DNA of 64,000 bases from Flavobacterium cupriresistens (lineage in GTDB: Bacteria > Bacteroidota > Bacteroidia > Flavobacteriales > Flavobacteriaceae), in NCBI RefSeq assembly GCF_020911925.1, contig NZ_CP087134.1, forward strand, positions 806,001-870,000. Reading direction: 5' to 3'. The position numbers and the translations under genes were made by a program. This document shows positions 19,601-28,100 of this stretch, in pieces. The number at the start of each line of letters is the position of its first letter. Within the stretch, counting starts at the first letter, position 1. The notes below the pieces were generated by a model that saw nothing but the letters and a program-made list of their open reading frames with translations, was not told where the DNA came from and made no database searches.

Positions 19601-20817
19601 GTTGACCCCAAAAGGATCTTACCGTCATCAGGAAAAGTAGGATCTGTGGAGTAACGTACTTCGTATTTTGTTGCTCCTTCATTTCCCGAAGGAGAATTGT
19701 ATATAAACTTAAATTGCGTTAAAGTCAGTTTGTAATTGGCTTTTGGCCTAACACTTACCTGAGCATATTTGTTAAGATTCACCGTATTTTTAATCGTACT
19801 GGTTTGAACATTAGTAAGATTAAAATAATTTGGATTACTGTTTGTGGTTAGATTAACACCTGAAGCACTAATGTCATTTGCAATGATATTGGCATCAGTG
19901 ACAACTGCTTTGGGCTGATCTACTGCACCATTCCAGATGATTAGCCGAGGTGTAGCTTCTTCAACAAAAACCGAAACTGTAGCTGTAGCTGTTTTGTTCC
20001 CTTTTTTTAACGTATACGTAAATGAACTGGTTCCTTTAAAATTTGTTGCAGGTGTAAAAGTAAGGATATTGTCAGTGTTTGTTACCGTTCCGTGAGCCGT
20101 TGGCGGTTGCGTGTAAGTCATTGTTGAACCGTTATAGTGGGTATCGTTAGTTAACGGATCAAAGGTTACTGCTCTTTTTTCTTTCGTTGAAACAAGATCA
20201 TCATTTGCATTCAGGTCAGAGGCATCATAAGGCAAAACAGAACCTGTAATCGTAGGTGTTGTATTGCCATTTTCAATTGAACTCAAATTAATCAAGAACA
20301 ATGGTGAATTAGGATCGCTATTGGGTTTTAGTTTATAGCCATAAATACGAATGGTTATCGTTTCTCCGGCATATAGGGTAACATTAGACAAATTCAATGA
20401 CTTGTTTATTCTTCCCGGGCTTGTTGTTTCGTCTACTAATAAAGTACTGGTGGCAAAATTATCTTTGGAATAACGAACCTGATAGCGGTTCACATACAAA
20501 TTAGCATCGCCTCTATAAGTGAATTTGAAAGCATTCAATTTAATTTTATATCCCGTTTTTGCTGCTGTTGTAAATTGAAAATATTTAGTATCATCAATAG
20601 CAAATGAGGTTGTCCATGGACTTCCTTTAAACCCTTCTCCTTGCGCAGGAGTTACAGTCAAATTACTTCCATTACTTAAATCCCCTGCAGCAACTGCTGC
20701 TGTGTAATTCGTATTAACAGAGGGTGCTTTAGTTCCAGGGCCATTCCACTTTACTAAATCTTCTTGTGCAAAACCAATAAAGGGTAAAAGTAAAAATAAA
20801 AGTAATTTTCTCATCAT
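16612..20817 (-). CDS. T9SS surface protein with cadherin-like and PA14 domains and shared C-terminal module
   Basis: A 1401-aa secreted protein with an 18-residue signal peptide (ending IGFAQ). Two copies of a beta-rich domain (about 20-180 and 290-455) alternate with two cadherin/Ig-like domains of the type NDxxYN...FTPATNFKGTSSFTYTL. A PA14 domain occupies about 566-710 (FTVGGDDGYRLYIDGDLVIDNW), a carbohydrate- or peptide-binding fold. A second PA14-like beta region follows (YQLELVNCDDVGEIYIDGVK). From about residue 882 (EVCTCTIAAGK) comes the module shared with the three other giant proteins, ending in the putative T9SS signal (LIKIVLENGHT). The ectodomain suggests glycan binding; this is inference. 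A -7 box lies 50 bases upstream of the ATG. Confidence 0.85.
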   Translation of the reverse strand: MMRKLLLFLLLPFIGFAQEDLVKWNGPGTKAPSVNTNYTAAVAAGDLSNGSNLTVTPAQGEGFKGSPWTTSFAIDDTKYFQFTTAAKTGYKIKLNAFKFTYRGDANLYVNRYQVRYSKDNFATSTLLVDETTSPGRINKSLNLSNVTLYAGETITIRIYGYKLKPNSDPNSPLFLINLSSIENGNTTPTITGSVLPYDASDLNANDDLVSTKEKRAVTFDPLTNDTHYNGSTMTYTQPPTAHGTVTNTDNILTFTPATNFKGTSSFTYTLKKGNKTATATVSVFVEEATPRLIIWNGAVDQPKAVVTDANIIANDISASGVNLTTNSNPNYFNLTNVQTSTIKNTVNLNKYAQVSVRPKANYKLTLTQFKFIYNSPSGNEGATKYEVRYSTDPTFPDDGKILLGSTTAVQGTDTEVTLNFPANTVVTSSPNQTFYIRIYPYGVQNIYNGYFRIKHDYGGEVGPTISGIVDTSNLLTANPDLITTDSNTAIIVPILENDENYSALASITSTQPASGGSVQVNDKTNVTFTPAVGFIGTSSFVYTLYDGKNYSSATVTVTVTPPPCVPSLTARVNSWKGYVYTYTGNTPAMTTYVGSVAEKAMFDRKIGTDVITGDTSVAPNAFCGTVPSDRFYVRYLMKATTEAGKFNFTVGGDDGYRLYIDGDLVIDNWQDQGYAVRSTLHNLKEGTHDFVLEYYEKEGASRLSIIYGMIKGDTLLPFGDNKWNVFGFNSANIALVADTYAGTYVDTSLDINTQSKWNALVSPSYYSGWEGAPMPVDQFTITYKRKGFPCGRYQLELVNCDDVGEIYIDGVKIFTQSIYTNTTSLINGGKTYPLNKTSTVEVRLREDGGDAKLALNFIDTPFVYDGSVVPQSGSSITVNKSTVLTNDLEVCTCTIAAGKTFTIAGDKTLTVNENIVVNGDGKLIIKNNGSLVQTNDNATYTGAVNSFDMERISTPMVNFDYTYWSSAVADKKLNVLSPNTLSDKYMSFNGSNWVIENGNTIMKPGKGYIIRVPKRDTGYPNGKDYWNTSTYSQTVNFIGIPNNGIIKGESLLADKFYLVGNPYPSALDATKFLNANTFINGTIYFWTHNTAIGVVGIHKYNSNDYASYNLTGGVATRPSQAPGRNMNTPSGKIASGESFFISTNDVGTVTFNNSMRPVGANNQFFKRDNTSKNKEAENGRMWLNMTNETGAFKQALIGYIEGATNDFENRFDGESFDGNAYIDFYSIDNGRNYVIQGRALPFTDTDIVPLGYRSSIEGEFAISIEQTDGDLVNQVVYLEDKVTAKVHDLRAGKYTFTTAKGTFSDRFVLRYTNKTLGIDDFENTDSDLIVSVKNKAIKVTSEKENIKEVMVYDLSGKLLYEKNKVGATELQIANLQSANQMVLIKIVLENGHTTTKKAIFQ

Positions 20818-21230
20818 TTTAGTTGTTTCTATCTGATTAGTATGCAGGCATATAATTTTGGGCTTGCAAAGATAGAGACAACTACGTACTAGTCATAAAA
20901 GTGGTTTTAAGAAAGTCCGTATAATCGACAAAGCAAAAGAAATACTCGATGAAATACATCATAAAAAGCATCAAACTGTGTTAATTCTTATAAAAGCAAA
21001 GTGACAAAATATAAGAATAATCGTAAAAAACAGTTAGAAATAGCGTGTTTTTTAATTTAAAAAGTCTAAAAAAGCGAGTTTTGATGCGTAATATGCAAGA
21101 AAGCCTCCATTCACAAACATAAGTTCCAGGGTGCTAAATGAGGTTTAACACTAGCAATCTGATTAGCGCTAATGCCTTTTTTAAGTAACGCAAAAATTAG
21201 ATTTTTACTACCGGAAAAGAAAATGGAGTT
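20818..21230. other. Intergenic region upstream of the PA14 adhesin: -7 box and a 12-bp palindrome
   Basis: No gene is visible. On the minus strand TATCTTTG (20874-20867) fits the TAnnTTTG box for the adhesin, but no -33 TTG is correctly spaced. A perfect 12-bp palindrome, ATTAGCGCTAAT, lies at 21162-21173, between recX and the adhesin on the minus strand. It could be a protein-binding site or part of the recX 3' end. Confidence 0.45.
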
Positions 21231-21695
21231 TTATTCCAGTTCCTTCATTTTTTCATAAACCAAGTTACTTTCATAACCTCTTCGCAACAGATAATCGCAG
21301 AATTTTTTCCTTTTTTTAAGCGTGTTATTTTCATGAATACTATTCCAGCATCTTTCCGAAAGTTGTTCAAAAGTAGTTTCATACTCTTCTGCCGAAATTT
21401 CTTTTAATGCCAAAGTGATATTAACCGCGGAAATCTGTCTGGCTTTTAACTCATTTGTGATCCGAATTCTGCCCCAAAATTTAATGCGATGTTTACCTCT
21501 GGCAAAACTGCACGCAAAACGTGTTTCATTTAAAAAATTACCATCAATTAACTGAACTACTATCACATCAATTTCGTCTGAGGTCATCTTTAAACTGTAC
21601 AATTTGGCAACCACCTCTGCATGACAGCGCTCCTGATAGGCGCAAAAATGTTCTAATTTGAGTAAGGCCTCCTTTGGGGTACATATTGAATTCAT
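21231..21695 (-). CDS. recX: Regulatory protein RecX
   Basis: A 154-aa protein that in other bacteria binds RecA filaments and limits recombinase activity. Its three-helix-repeat pattern is recognisable: ALLKLEHFCAYQERCHAEV, then LIDGNFLNETRFACSFARGK with the family FxxxR-x-K pattern, and RIRITNELKARQIS. The C-terminal repeat ends LLRRGYESNLVYEKMKELE. Length is typical. No recA is present in the window, so the gene is separate from its partner. It is transcribed divergently from the giant adhesin at 22007, with 311 bases between starts. Confidence 0.88.
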   Translation of the reverse strand: MNSICTPKEALLKLEHFCAYQERCHAEVVAKLYSLKMTSDEIDVIVVQLIDGNFLNETRFACSFARGKHRIKFWGRIRITNELKARQISAVNITLALKEISAEEYETTFEQLSERCWNSIHENNTLKKRKKFCDYLLRRGYESNLVYEKMKELE

Positions 21696-21799
21696 GGCTT
21701 TTTTCCTGCTTTTTAACTATTCTTGCGAAAAATAGTCATTTTGTTGTTAAAATTCGGCCTTTATTTTTCAATTATCTCAGAAACTCTTTTTCTAAAATG

Positions 21800-21829
21800 T
21801 TGTATATGTGCAGAATTATAATATTTTTG
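21800..21829 (+). promoter_or_regulatory. Promoter of the 2002-aa adhesin gene
   Basis: TTG (21800-21802), a 19-base spacer and TATTTTTG (21822-21829) match the Bacteroidota consensus well. The leader to the ATG at 22007 would be about 170 nt. Part of it (around 21918-21960) can fold weakly before a T-run, so leader control is possible but not established. Confidence 0.7.
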
Positions 21830-22006
21830 TACGCCGAATTGGATTATTCAATAATGCTCAAAAACAAGCACTTAAATAACTGATTCTAAAATTTAAAACC
21901 AAAAGAAAAACACTACTCAGGTTTACTATCCGACATAATAGAGAACCGGTGCTTTTTTTATGTGTTTTAGCCCAAAACAAATTTAAAATATAAATACCAC
22001 ACGCTG

Positions 22007-25000
22007 ATGATTAAAAAATTACTTTTATTCGTTGATTTCTTATTTTGTCAAAAAATAAACAAACCCAAAAGTTATAAGGTGTTTGGTTTACTTCAATTTC
22101 TTTTTTTATTGTTTTTTGTGGAAACAGGAAATGCACAATTGATTGCTAACTATACTTTTGCTACAAGTAATGGAACGTATTCAAATATTTCTTCAACCAG
22201 TGGAGTACTAACGGCCTACTCAAATAATGGTATTGGATGGGACAACTCCTCTACTGCAAATATTGATTTAGGCTTTACATTCACGTTCAATGGGATAGAT
22301 TACACTCAATGTTCTATCAATACAAATGGATTCTTAACTTTTAGTTCAAGTACTCCCCAACCAACATACTCAAGCAACACCGAATATACTCCCATTTCGT
22401 CGGCAGCAGCATATAGTGGGGCCATAAGTGCTTTAGGCCGAGATTTAGCTAATAATGGTACAACAAGCTCTACAATAACTTACAATACCATTGGTGCATC
22501 ACCAAACAGAACATTTGTAGTGCAATGGAATAATGTAAGACGTTATGATAGTAACACCAACCGTTACTTAACTACTGGAAATTATAATTTTCAGATTAGA
22601 TTAGTCGAATCCACTAATGTCATTCAAATTGTTTACGGCGTATGTGATATCTCTGATACAGATTTACCAGTACAAGTTGGTTTACGAGGAAAAACAAATT
22701 CTGACTTTAACAATAGAACAGTAGCAGGAACATCAGCAAACAACTGGCCCAACTCAACTGCAGGAAGCTTTAATAACAGCACTTGTCTTACTGGTACTAC
22801 AAACAATAGACGTCCGATTAGTAGTAGTACTGACACTAATGGCCTAACCTACACCTGGACTCCTCCCACTTACTGTAATTTTAACAGTTTCTCAACGGTA
22901 AGACAAATTACCAATGTAAAACTGAATACACTGGATAAGTCTAGTACAGGAGCCACCAGTTACGAAAATTTCACAGCATTTAACACCACTTTGGTTAGAG
23001 GTCAATACTACACTGTCTCCATAAAAGGTGCTACGCCATCGAACAGTAACATCTATTACATGGCATATATAGACTGGAACCGGGATGGGGATTTTACTGA
23101 TACTGGTGAAAATTATAAAATTGGCACAATTTATAATTCTAACGGGGCAGATGGTAAAAATGCATCCGTTTATTTTCAAATACCAACTTCTGCCTCCCTT
23201 GGTATTACCCGTCTTCGCATCATCGGTCAATCTGCAGACTACGATACAAATCCTTGTTCTACATCAGTAACAAGTCCACAAGGACAAGTTGAAGATTATA
23301 CTATAATCGTTAATGATGGTTGTGCAGCAACACCTATCACTTCTAGTCCTACCACCTTAACCACATCATCTACTGTATGCCCGGGTAGTCCATTTACATT
23401 ATCTCTAGGAACTACCTTCGCAGACGGAGCGACTTATTTATGGGAGTCTTCTGCAAATATTAATGGACCATGGACCAATGCTACGCCAGCACCGATACTG
23501 TTTTTTGATTCCAATTCGTTTAATACAGTACCTGCTAACACAGCTGTTTCGGGAAGCGCAAGTATAACAAATGGCAAATTAATTTTAACAACTATTGAAG
23601 GAAATGAAGTAAGAGGTGGTTTCATTGTTGACAAATCTCCAGCTAATAATATAAATGCCTTTACAACCTCTTTCGATTATTATGCTTCCGATGGAGATGG
23701 AGCAGATGGTTTCAGTTTGAGTTATGCAAGTGGATTGGTGAATAGTATTGGTGGAGGAGAAAACGGTGAAGGGTCAGGTATAATAGTCCAATTTGACACC
23801 TATGACAACGATGGTGTGACAGCTGGTACCCGCATTAGAATTCTTTACAACAATAGCGCTATCTTTACATCGGCTATTAATGCTCCTTTTAACATAAGAA
23901 CTGATATTAATCCAAGCATAGTCAGAGACGTCGTATTGACCGTTGACAATAAGGGATTCCTCTCACTTAGTATAAAAAACTCTCTAGGTCAACCAATTAC
24001 TGTTGTATCTAATCTACAATTACCAGCTGCCTATCTTACCGAAGATAAATCAAGTTGGAAATTTAAATTTTCAGGGCGAGTTGGAGCCATAAACGACAAT
24101 CAAAACATCGACAATTTACAAATAAGATATTTAGATGTTGCCAACTCAAGACCCACCTTTACAACTACGCAAACGGTAAAAAAATATTATCGTGCACAAA
24201 TTACTTGTGGTGGGACAGTTGCATCAATACCAGTAATGGTTGACGTAATTTCGGCTACTATTAGCCCAATGACAATAACTGTTTGCTCAGCATCTCAATT
24301 TACGGCGACACCAACAACGGGAACCAATGGAACTATTCCATCTGGCACAACTTATACTTGGACAGCTCCAACTGTAACCGGAAACATCTCAGCAGGTGTC
24401 GCCAGTACAGGTACTCCTACTGGTAACATAACGGGCACGCACACAAACACAACAGCTACGGCACAAACCGCTACTTATACGGTTACACCAACTACATCGG
24501 GTTGTGTAGGAGTTCCGTTTAATTTAACAGTAACAGTAGACCCTGCAACAGTTCCGGGAACAATTACTCCCAACTCACCACAAGTGTGCACAGGAACAAA
24601 CAGTACAACTCTAACACTATCAGGCCAAACGGGAACAGTAGTAGGATGGGAATCTTCTACTAATAATTTCACCAATGTAACTTCAATAACAAATACAACT
24701 ACGGCACTTACTGTTACTGATTTAACTGCAACAACTTCTTATAGAGCAATTGTAAAAAGCGGTAGTTGTACACAAGCAACTTCTGCAGTAGCAACAATAA
24801 CCGTTTCTCCTGCAACAGTTCCGGGAACAATTGCCCCCAACTCACCACAAGTGTGCACAGGGACAAACAGTACTACTTTAACACTATCAGGTCACACGGG
24901 AACAATAGTAGGATGGGAATCTTCTACTAATAATTTTACCAATGTAACTTCAATAACAAATACAACAACAACACTTCCCGTTACTAATTTAACCGTAACA

Positions 25001-28000
25001 ACTTCCTATAGAGCAATTGTAAAAAGCGGCAGTTGTACACAAGCAACTTCTGCTGTAGCAACAATAACCGTTTCTCCTGCAACAGTTCCGGGAACAATTA
25101 GTCCGAGCTCACCAACAGTGTGCACAGGGACAAATAGTACCACTTTAACACTATCAGGCCAAACAGGAACAGTAGTAGGATGGGAATCTTCTACCAATAA
25201 TTTCAGCAACGTAACTTCAATAACAAATACAACTACGGCACTTACTGTTACTGATTTAACCGCAACAACTTCTTATAGAGCAATTGTAAAAAGCGGTAGT
25301 TGTACACAAGCAACTTCTGCAGTAGCAACAATAACCGTTTCTCCTGCAACAGTTCCGGGAACAATTACTCCCAACTCACCACAAGTGTGCACAGGGACAA
25401 ACAGTACCACTTTAACACTATCAGGTCACACGGGAACAATAGTAGGATGGGAATCTTCTACTAATAATTTTACCAACGTAACTTCAATAACAAATACAAC
25501 AACAACACTTCCCGTTACTAATTTAACCGTAACAACTTCCTATAGAGCAATTGTAAAAAGCGGCAGTTGTACACAAGCAACTTCTGCTGTAGCAACAATA
25601 ACCGTTTCTCCTGCAACAGTTCCGGGAACAATTGCCCCCAACTCACCACAAGTGTGCACAGGAACAAACAGCACTACTTTAACACTATCAGGCCAAACGG
25701 GAACAGTAGTAGGATGGGAATCTTCTACTAATAATTTCAGCAACGTAACTTCAATAACAAATACAACTACAACACTTACTGTTACTGATTTAACCGCAAC
25801 AACTTCTTATAGAGCAATTGTAAAAAGCGGTAGTTGTACTCAAGCAACTTCTGCAGTAGCAACAATAACCGTTTCTCCTGCAACAGTTCCGGGAACAGTT
25901 GCAACCAGCCAATCACAAGCATGCTCTGGAACAAACAATATTACTTTAACACTATCAGGTCAAACAGGAAGTGTCTTAAGATGGGAATCTTCTACGGATG
26001 GTTTCCTTACAACACCGAGCACAATTATAAATACAACTACAACACTTTTAATTACTACTTTAACTTCTACAACTTCTTACAGAGCAGTTGTACAAAGTGG
26101 TAGTTGTACAACATTAAATTCTGTTGCAGCTACAATAACAGTAAACGCAGGACCAACAGCACCAATAGTAGGCACAATAACACACCCAACCTGTATAATA
26201 GCAACAGGAAGTGTACAATTAAGTGGCTTACCTGCTACAGGAACCTGGACCTTAACAAGAACACCGGGTGCTGTTCAAACAACAGGATCAGGAGCGACAA
26301 CTTCAATAACAGGTCTTGCAGCTAATACTACCTATACTTATACTGTTAGTAGCGGTGCATGTCCGTCTGTATCTTCAGTCAACGTTGTTATAAACCCAAT
26401 ACCTCAATTGGCAACCTGGAATGCAGGATGGACCAATGGGCCTCCAACAATTAATCAACCCGTACTTTTTGAAGGAGACTACACGTCAACAACGGATGTA
26501 AATGCTTGTAGCTGTACAATAGGCTTAACAGCTAAAGTTGTAATTAGCATTGGAAATACTTTAAAAATCACCAATGGCCTGACAGTTGCAAACACAGCGA
26601 GTCTGACTTTTGAGAACAATTCAAGTTTAGTACAAACCAATGATGATCCTACTATCAATTCAGGGATCATCACCTACAAACGCAAAACATCACTTCGTCT
26701 TACTGATTACGGATACTGGTCTACACCTGTAAATCCTAAAAAATTAGTCGATGTATCTCCTTTAACTTTGTCTGATAAATACATGGGCTTTAATGGAACA
26801 GGCTGGGTCATCACCAATTCAAATACCGAAATGACAATTGGTAAAGGTTACATTATTCGTGCTCCGCAAACCTTTTCTAATGTAGATAGAGCGGATTTCA
26901 CTGCTGAATTTAAAGGTACTCCAAACAATGGTGCTCTCAACGGTGAGACCGTAGAGGCTGATAAGTTTTACCTGATCGGTAACCCTTACGCATCTGCTCT
27001 GAACGCTAATAGCTTTTTAGATGACAATCCTTTCATGAACGGAACGCTTTATTTCTGGACACACAATACCCCTATAGGCGGTTCAAATGGTCTGAAATAT
27101 CTTGCTGATGATTACGCTGCTTTTAATCTAACAGGGGGAGTAAATACCAAAGCCCCTACCGGCGATGATGCACCCGGAAATAACGATTCTGAGCCATCCG
27201 GTTATATCGCTGCAGGACAATCTTTCTTTGCAAGTGCGGCCAGCCCGGGAACAGTTTCTTTTAAAAACTACATGCGAGAAGGTGGCGCAAATAACGGTCA
27301 GTTCTTTAAACCGGCAAGACCATCAAAAGAAAAAGCAAGCAGAAATCGCATCTGGATTAACATCATCAACAAAGAAGGAATTTTCAAACAAACGCTTCTT
27401 GGTTATGTCAACGGTGCAACAAATAGTTACGAAAACAGATATGACGGTGAATCTTTTGACGGTAATCCTGCTCTTGATTTTTACAGTATCAACAACGATC
27501 GTAATCTTGTTATTCAAGGACGTGCTCTGCCTTTTACAGACACTGATATTGTTCCTTTAGGGTATCGTAGTGCCGCTGCGGGTGATTATACCATCTCAAT
27601 AGGAAAAATAGAAGGAGATCTGATCAATCAGAACATTTTCATTGAAGACAAAACGACGGGGAAAATCCATAATTTAAAAACAGCGAAATATACCTTTACC
27701 ACTGCAAAAGGAACTTTTGCGGATCGTTTCGTACTGCGTTATACAGATAAAACATTAGGAACCGGAGATTTTGAAAATACCGAAAACAATGTTTTTGTTA
27801 CGGCTAAAAACAAAGTAATAAAAGTAATCTCTGCAAAAGAAACGATTAAAGAAGTTACGATTTATGATGTTTCAGGAAAACTACTTTATAACAAAAAGAA
27901 AATTGGTGAAACGGAATTGCAAATAGCAAATTTACAATCCGCTAATCAGGTTCTATTGATTAAGGTTATCTTAGACAACAATCATACAACCACCAAAAAA

Positions 28001-28015
28001 GTTATATTTCAATAA
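22007..28015 (+). CDS. Giant T9SS surface protein: GEVED, lectin-like, Ig-like repeats, shared C-terminal module
   Basis: A 2002-aa predicted adhesin, the largest in the window. A ~44-residue signal region with a long basic N-part ends ETGNAQ. Next come a beta-rich domain (INTNGFLTFSSS), a GEVED-type domain (YIDWNRDGDFTDTGENY, then GQVEDYTIIV) at about 295-440, and a concanavalin-like L-type lectin domain at about 500-710 (ASDGDGADGFSLSYA, IVQFDTYDND). Five nearly identical 89-residue Ig-like repeats plus one diverged copy follow at about 845-1380. The shared ~505-residue module begins near residue 1497 (NACSCTIG) and ends with the putative T9SS signal (LIKVILDNNHTTTKKVIFQ). It is the only one of the four on the plus strand. 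Carbohydrate binding is likely from the lectin fold. Confidence 0.87.
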   Translation: MIKKLLLFVDFLFCQKINKPKSYKVFGLLQFLFLLFFVETGNAQLIANYTFATSNGTYSNISSTSGVLTAYSNNGIGWDNSSTANIDLGFTFTFNGIDYTQCSINTNGFLTFSSSTPQPTYSSNTEYTPISSAAAYSGAISALGRDLANNGTTSSTITYNTIGASPNRTFVVQWNNVRRYDSNTNRYLTTGNYNFQIRLVESTNVIQIVYGVCDISDTDLPVQVGLRGKTNSDFNNRTVAGTSANNWPNSTAGSFNNSTCLTGTTNNRRPISSSTDTNGLTYTWTPPTYCNFNSFSTVRQITNVKLNTLDKSSTGATSYENFTAFNTTLVRGQYYTVSIKGATPSNSNIYYMAYIDWNRDGDFTDTGENYKIGTIYNSNGADGKNASVYFQIPTSASLGITRLRIIGQSADYDTNPCSTSVTSPQGQVEDYTIIVNDGCAATPITSSPTTLTTSSTVCPGSPFTLSLGTTFADGATYLWESSANINGPWTNATPAPILFFDSNSFNTVPANTAVSGSASITNGKLILTTIEGNEVRGGFIVDKSPANNINAFTTSFDYYASDGDGADGFSLSYASGLVNSIGGGENGEGSGIIVQFDTYDNDGVTAGTRIRILYNNSAIFTSAINAPFNIRTDINPSIVRDVVLTVDNKGFLSLSIKNSLGQPITVVSNLQLPAAYLTEDKSSWKFKFSGRVGAINDNQNIDNLQIRYLDVANSRPTFTTTQTVKKYYRAQITCGGTVASIPVMVDVISATISPMTITVCSASQFTATPTTGTNGTIPSGTTYTWTAPTVTGNISAGVASTGTPTGNITGTHTNTTATAQTATYTVTPTTSGCVGVPFNLTVTVDPATVPGTITPNSPQVCTGTNSTTLTLSGQTGTVVGWESSTNNFTNVTSITNTTTALTVTDLTATTSYRAIVKSGSCTQATSAVATITVSPATVPGTIAPNSPQVCTGTNSTTLTLSGHTGTIVGWESSTNNFTNVTSITNTTTTLPVTNLTVTTSYRAIVKSGSCTQATSAVATITVSPATVPGTISPSSPTVCTGTNSTTLTLSGQTGTVVGWESSTNNFSNVTSITNTTTALTVTDLTATTSYRAIVKSGSCTQATSAVATITVSPATVPGTITPNSPQVCTGTNSTTLTLSGHTGTIVGWESSTNNFTNVTSITNTTTTLPVTNLTVTTSYRAIVKSGSCTQATSAVATITVSPATVPGTIAPNSPQVCTGTNSTTLTLSGQTGTVVGWESSTNNFSNVTSITNTTTTLTVTDLTATTSYRAIVKSGSCTQATSAVATITVSPATVPGTVATSQSQACSGTNNITLTLSGQTGSVLRWESSTDGFLTTPSTIINTTTTLLITTLTSTTSYRAVVQSGSCTTLNSVAATITVNAGPTAPIVGTITHPTCIIATGSVQLSGLPATGTWTLTRTPGAVQTTGSGATTSITGLAANTTYTYTVSSGACPSVSSVNVVINPIPQLATWNAGWTNGPPTINQPVLFEGDYTSTTDVNACSCTIGLTAKVVISIGNTLKITNGLTVANTASLTFENNSSLVQTNDDPTINSGIITYKRKTSLRLTDYGYWSTPVNPKKLVDVSPLTLSDKYMGFNGTGWVITNSNTEMTIGKGYIIRAPQTFSNVDRADFTAEFKGTPNNGALNGETVEADKFYLIGNPYASALNANSFLDDNPFMNGTLYFWTHNTPIGGSNGLKYLADDYAAFNLTGGVNTKAPTGDDAPGNNDSEPSGYIAAGQSFFASAASPGTVSFKNYMREGGANNGQFFKPARPSKEKASRNRIWINIINKEGIFKQTLLGYVNGATNSYENRYDGESFDGNPALDFYSINNDRNLVIQGRALPFTDTDIVPLGYRSAAAGDYTISIGKIEGDLINQNIFIEDKTTGKIHNLKTAKYTFTTAKGTFADRFVLRYTDKTLGTGDFENTENNVFVTAKNKVIKVISAKETIKEVTIYDVSGKLLYNKKKIGETELQIANLQSANQVLLIKVILDNNHTTTKKVIFQ
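24541..26150 (+). repeat. Tandem 267-bp repeats with a 534-bp higher-order pattern
   Basis: Five nearly identical units plus one diverged copy each encode about 89 residues beginning VPGTI and CTGTNSTTLTLSG. Units 1, 3 and 5 share SGQTGTVV and LTVTDLTATTSY. Units 2 and 4 share SGHTGTIV and LPVTNLTVTTSY. The alternation gives a dimeric 534-bp super-repeat (matching anchors at 25006 and 25540). Confidence 0.88.
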
Positions 28016-28043
28016 GATATAAACACCGATTTAAGCATAAAAA

Positions 28044-28077
28044 AAATCCATTTGTTCAGACAAATGGATTTTTTTTT
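28044..28077. terminator. Bidirectional terminator between the adhesin and ketoacyl synthase genes
   Basis: An 11-bp perfect stem (28044-28054 with 28061-28071) has A-rich and T-rich flanks on opposite sides, so it can serve both converging genes. The stem is identical to that at 16554-16590. Confidence 0.85.
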
Positions 28078-28100
28078 ATACTTTATTTTAATGTTTTCAA

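Noticed and set aside
21674..21883. 69-codon plus-strand frame over the recX start and adhesin promoter
   Set aside because: It overlaps the recX start and the TTG-N19-TATTTTTG promoter, so it is unlikely to be translated.
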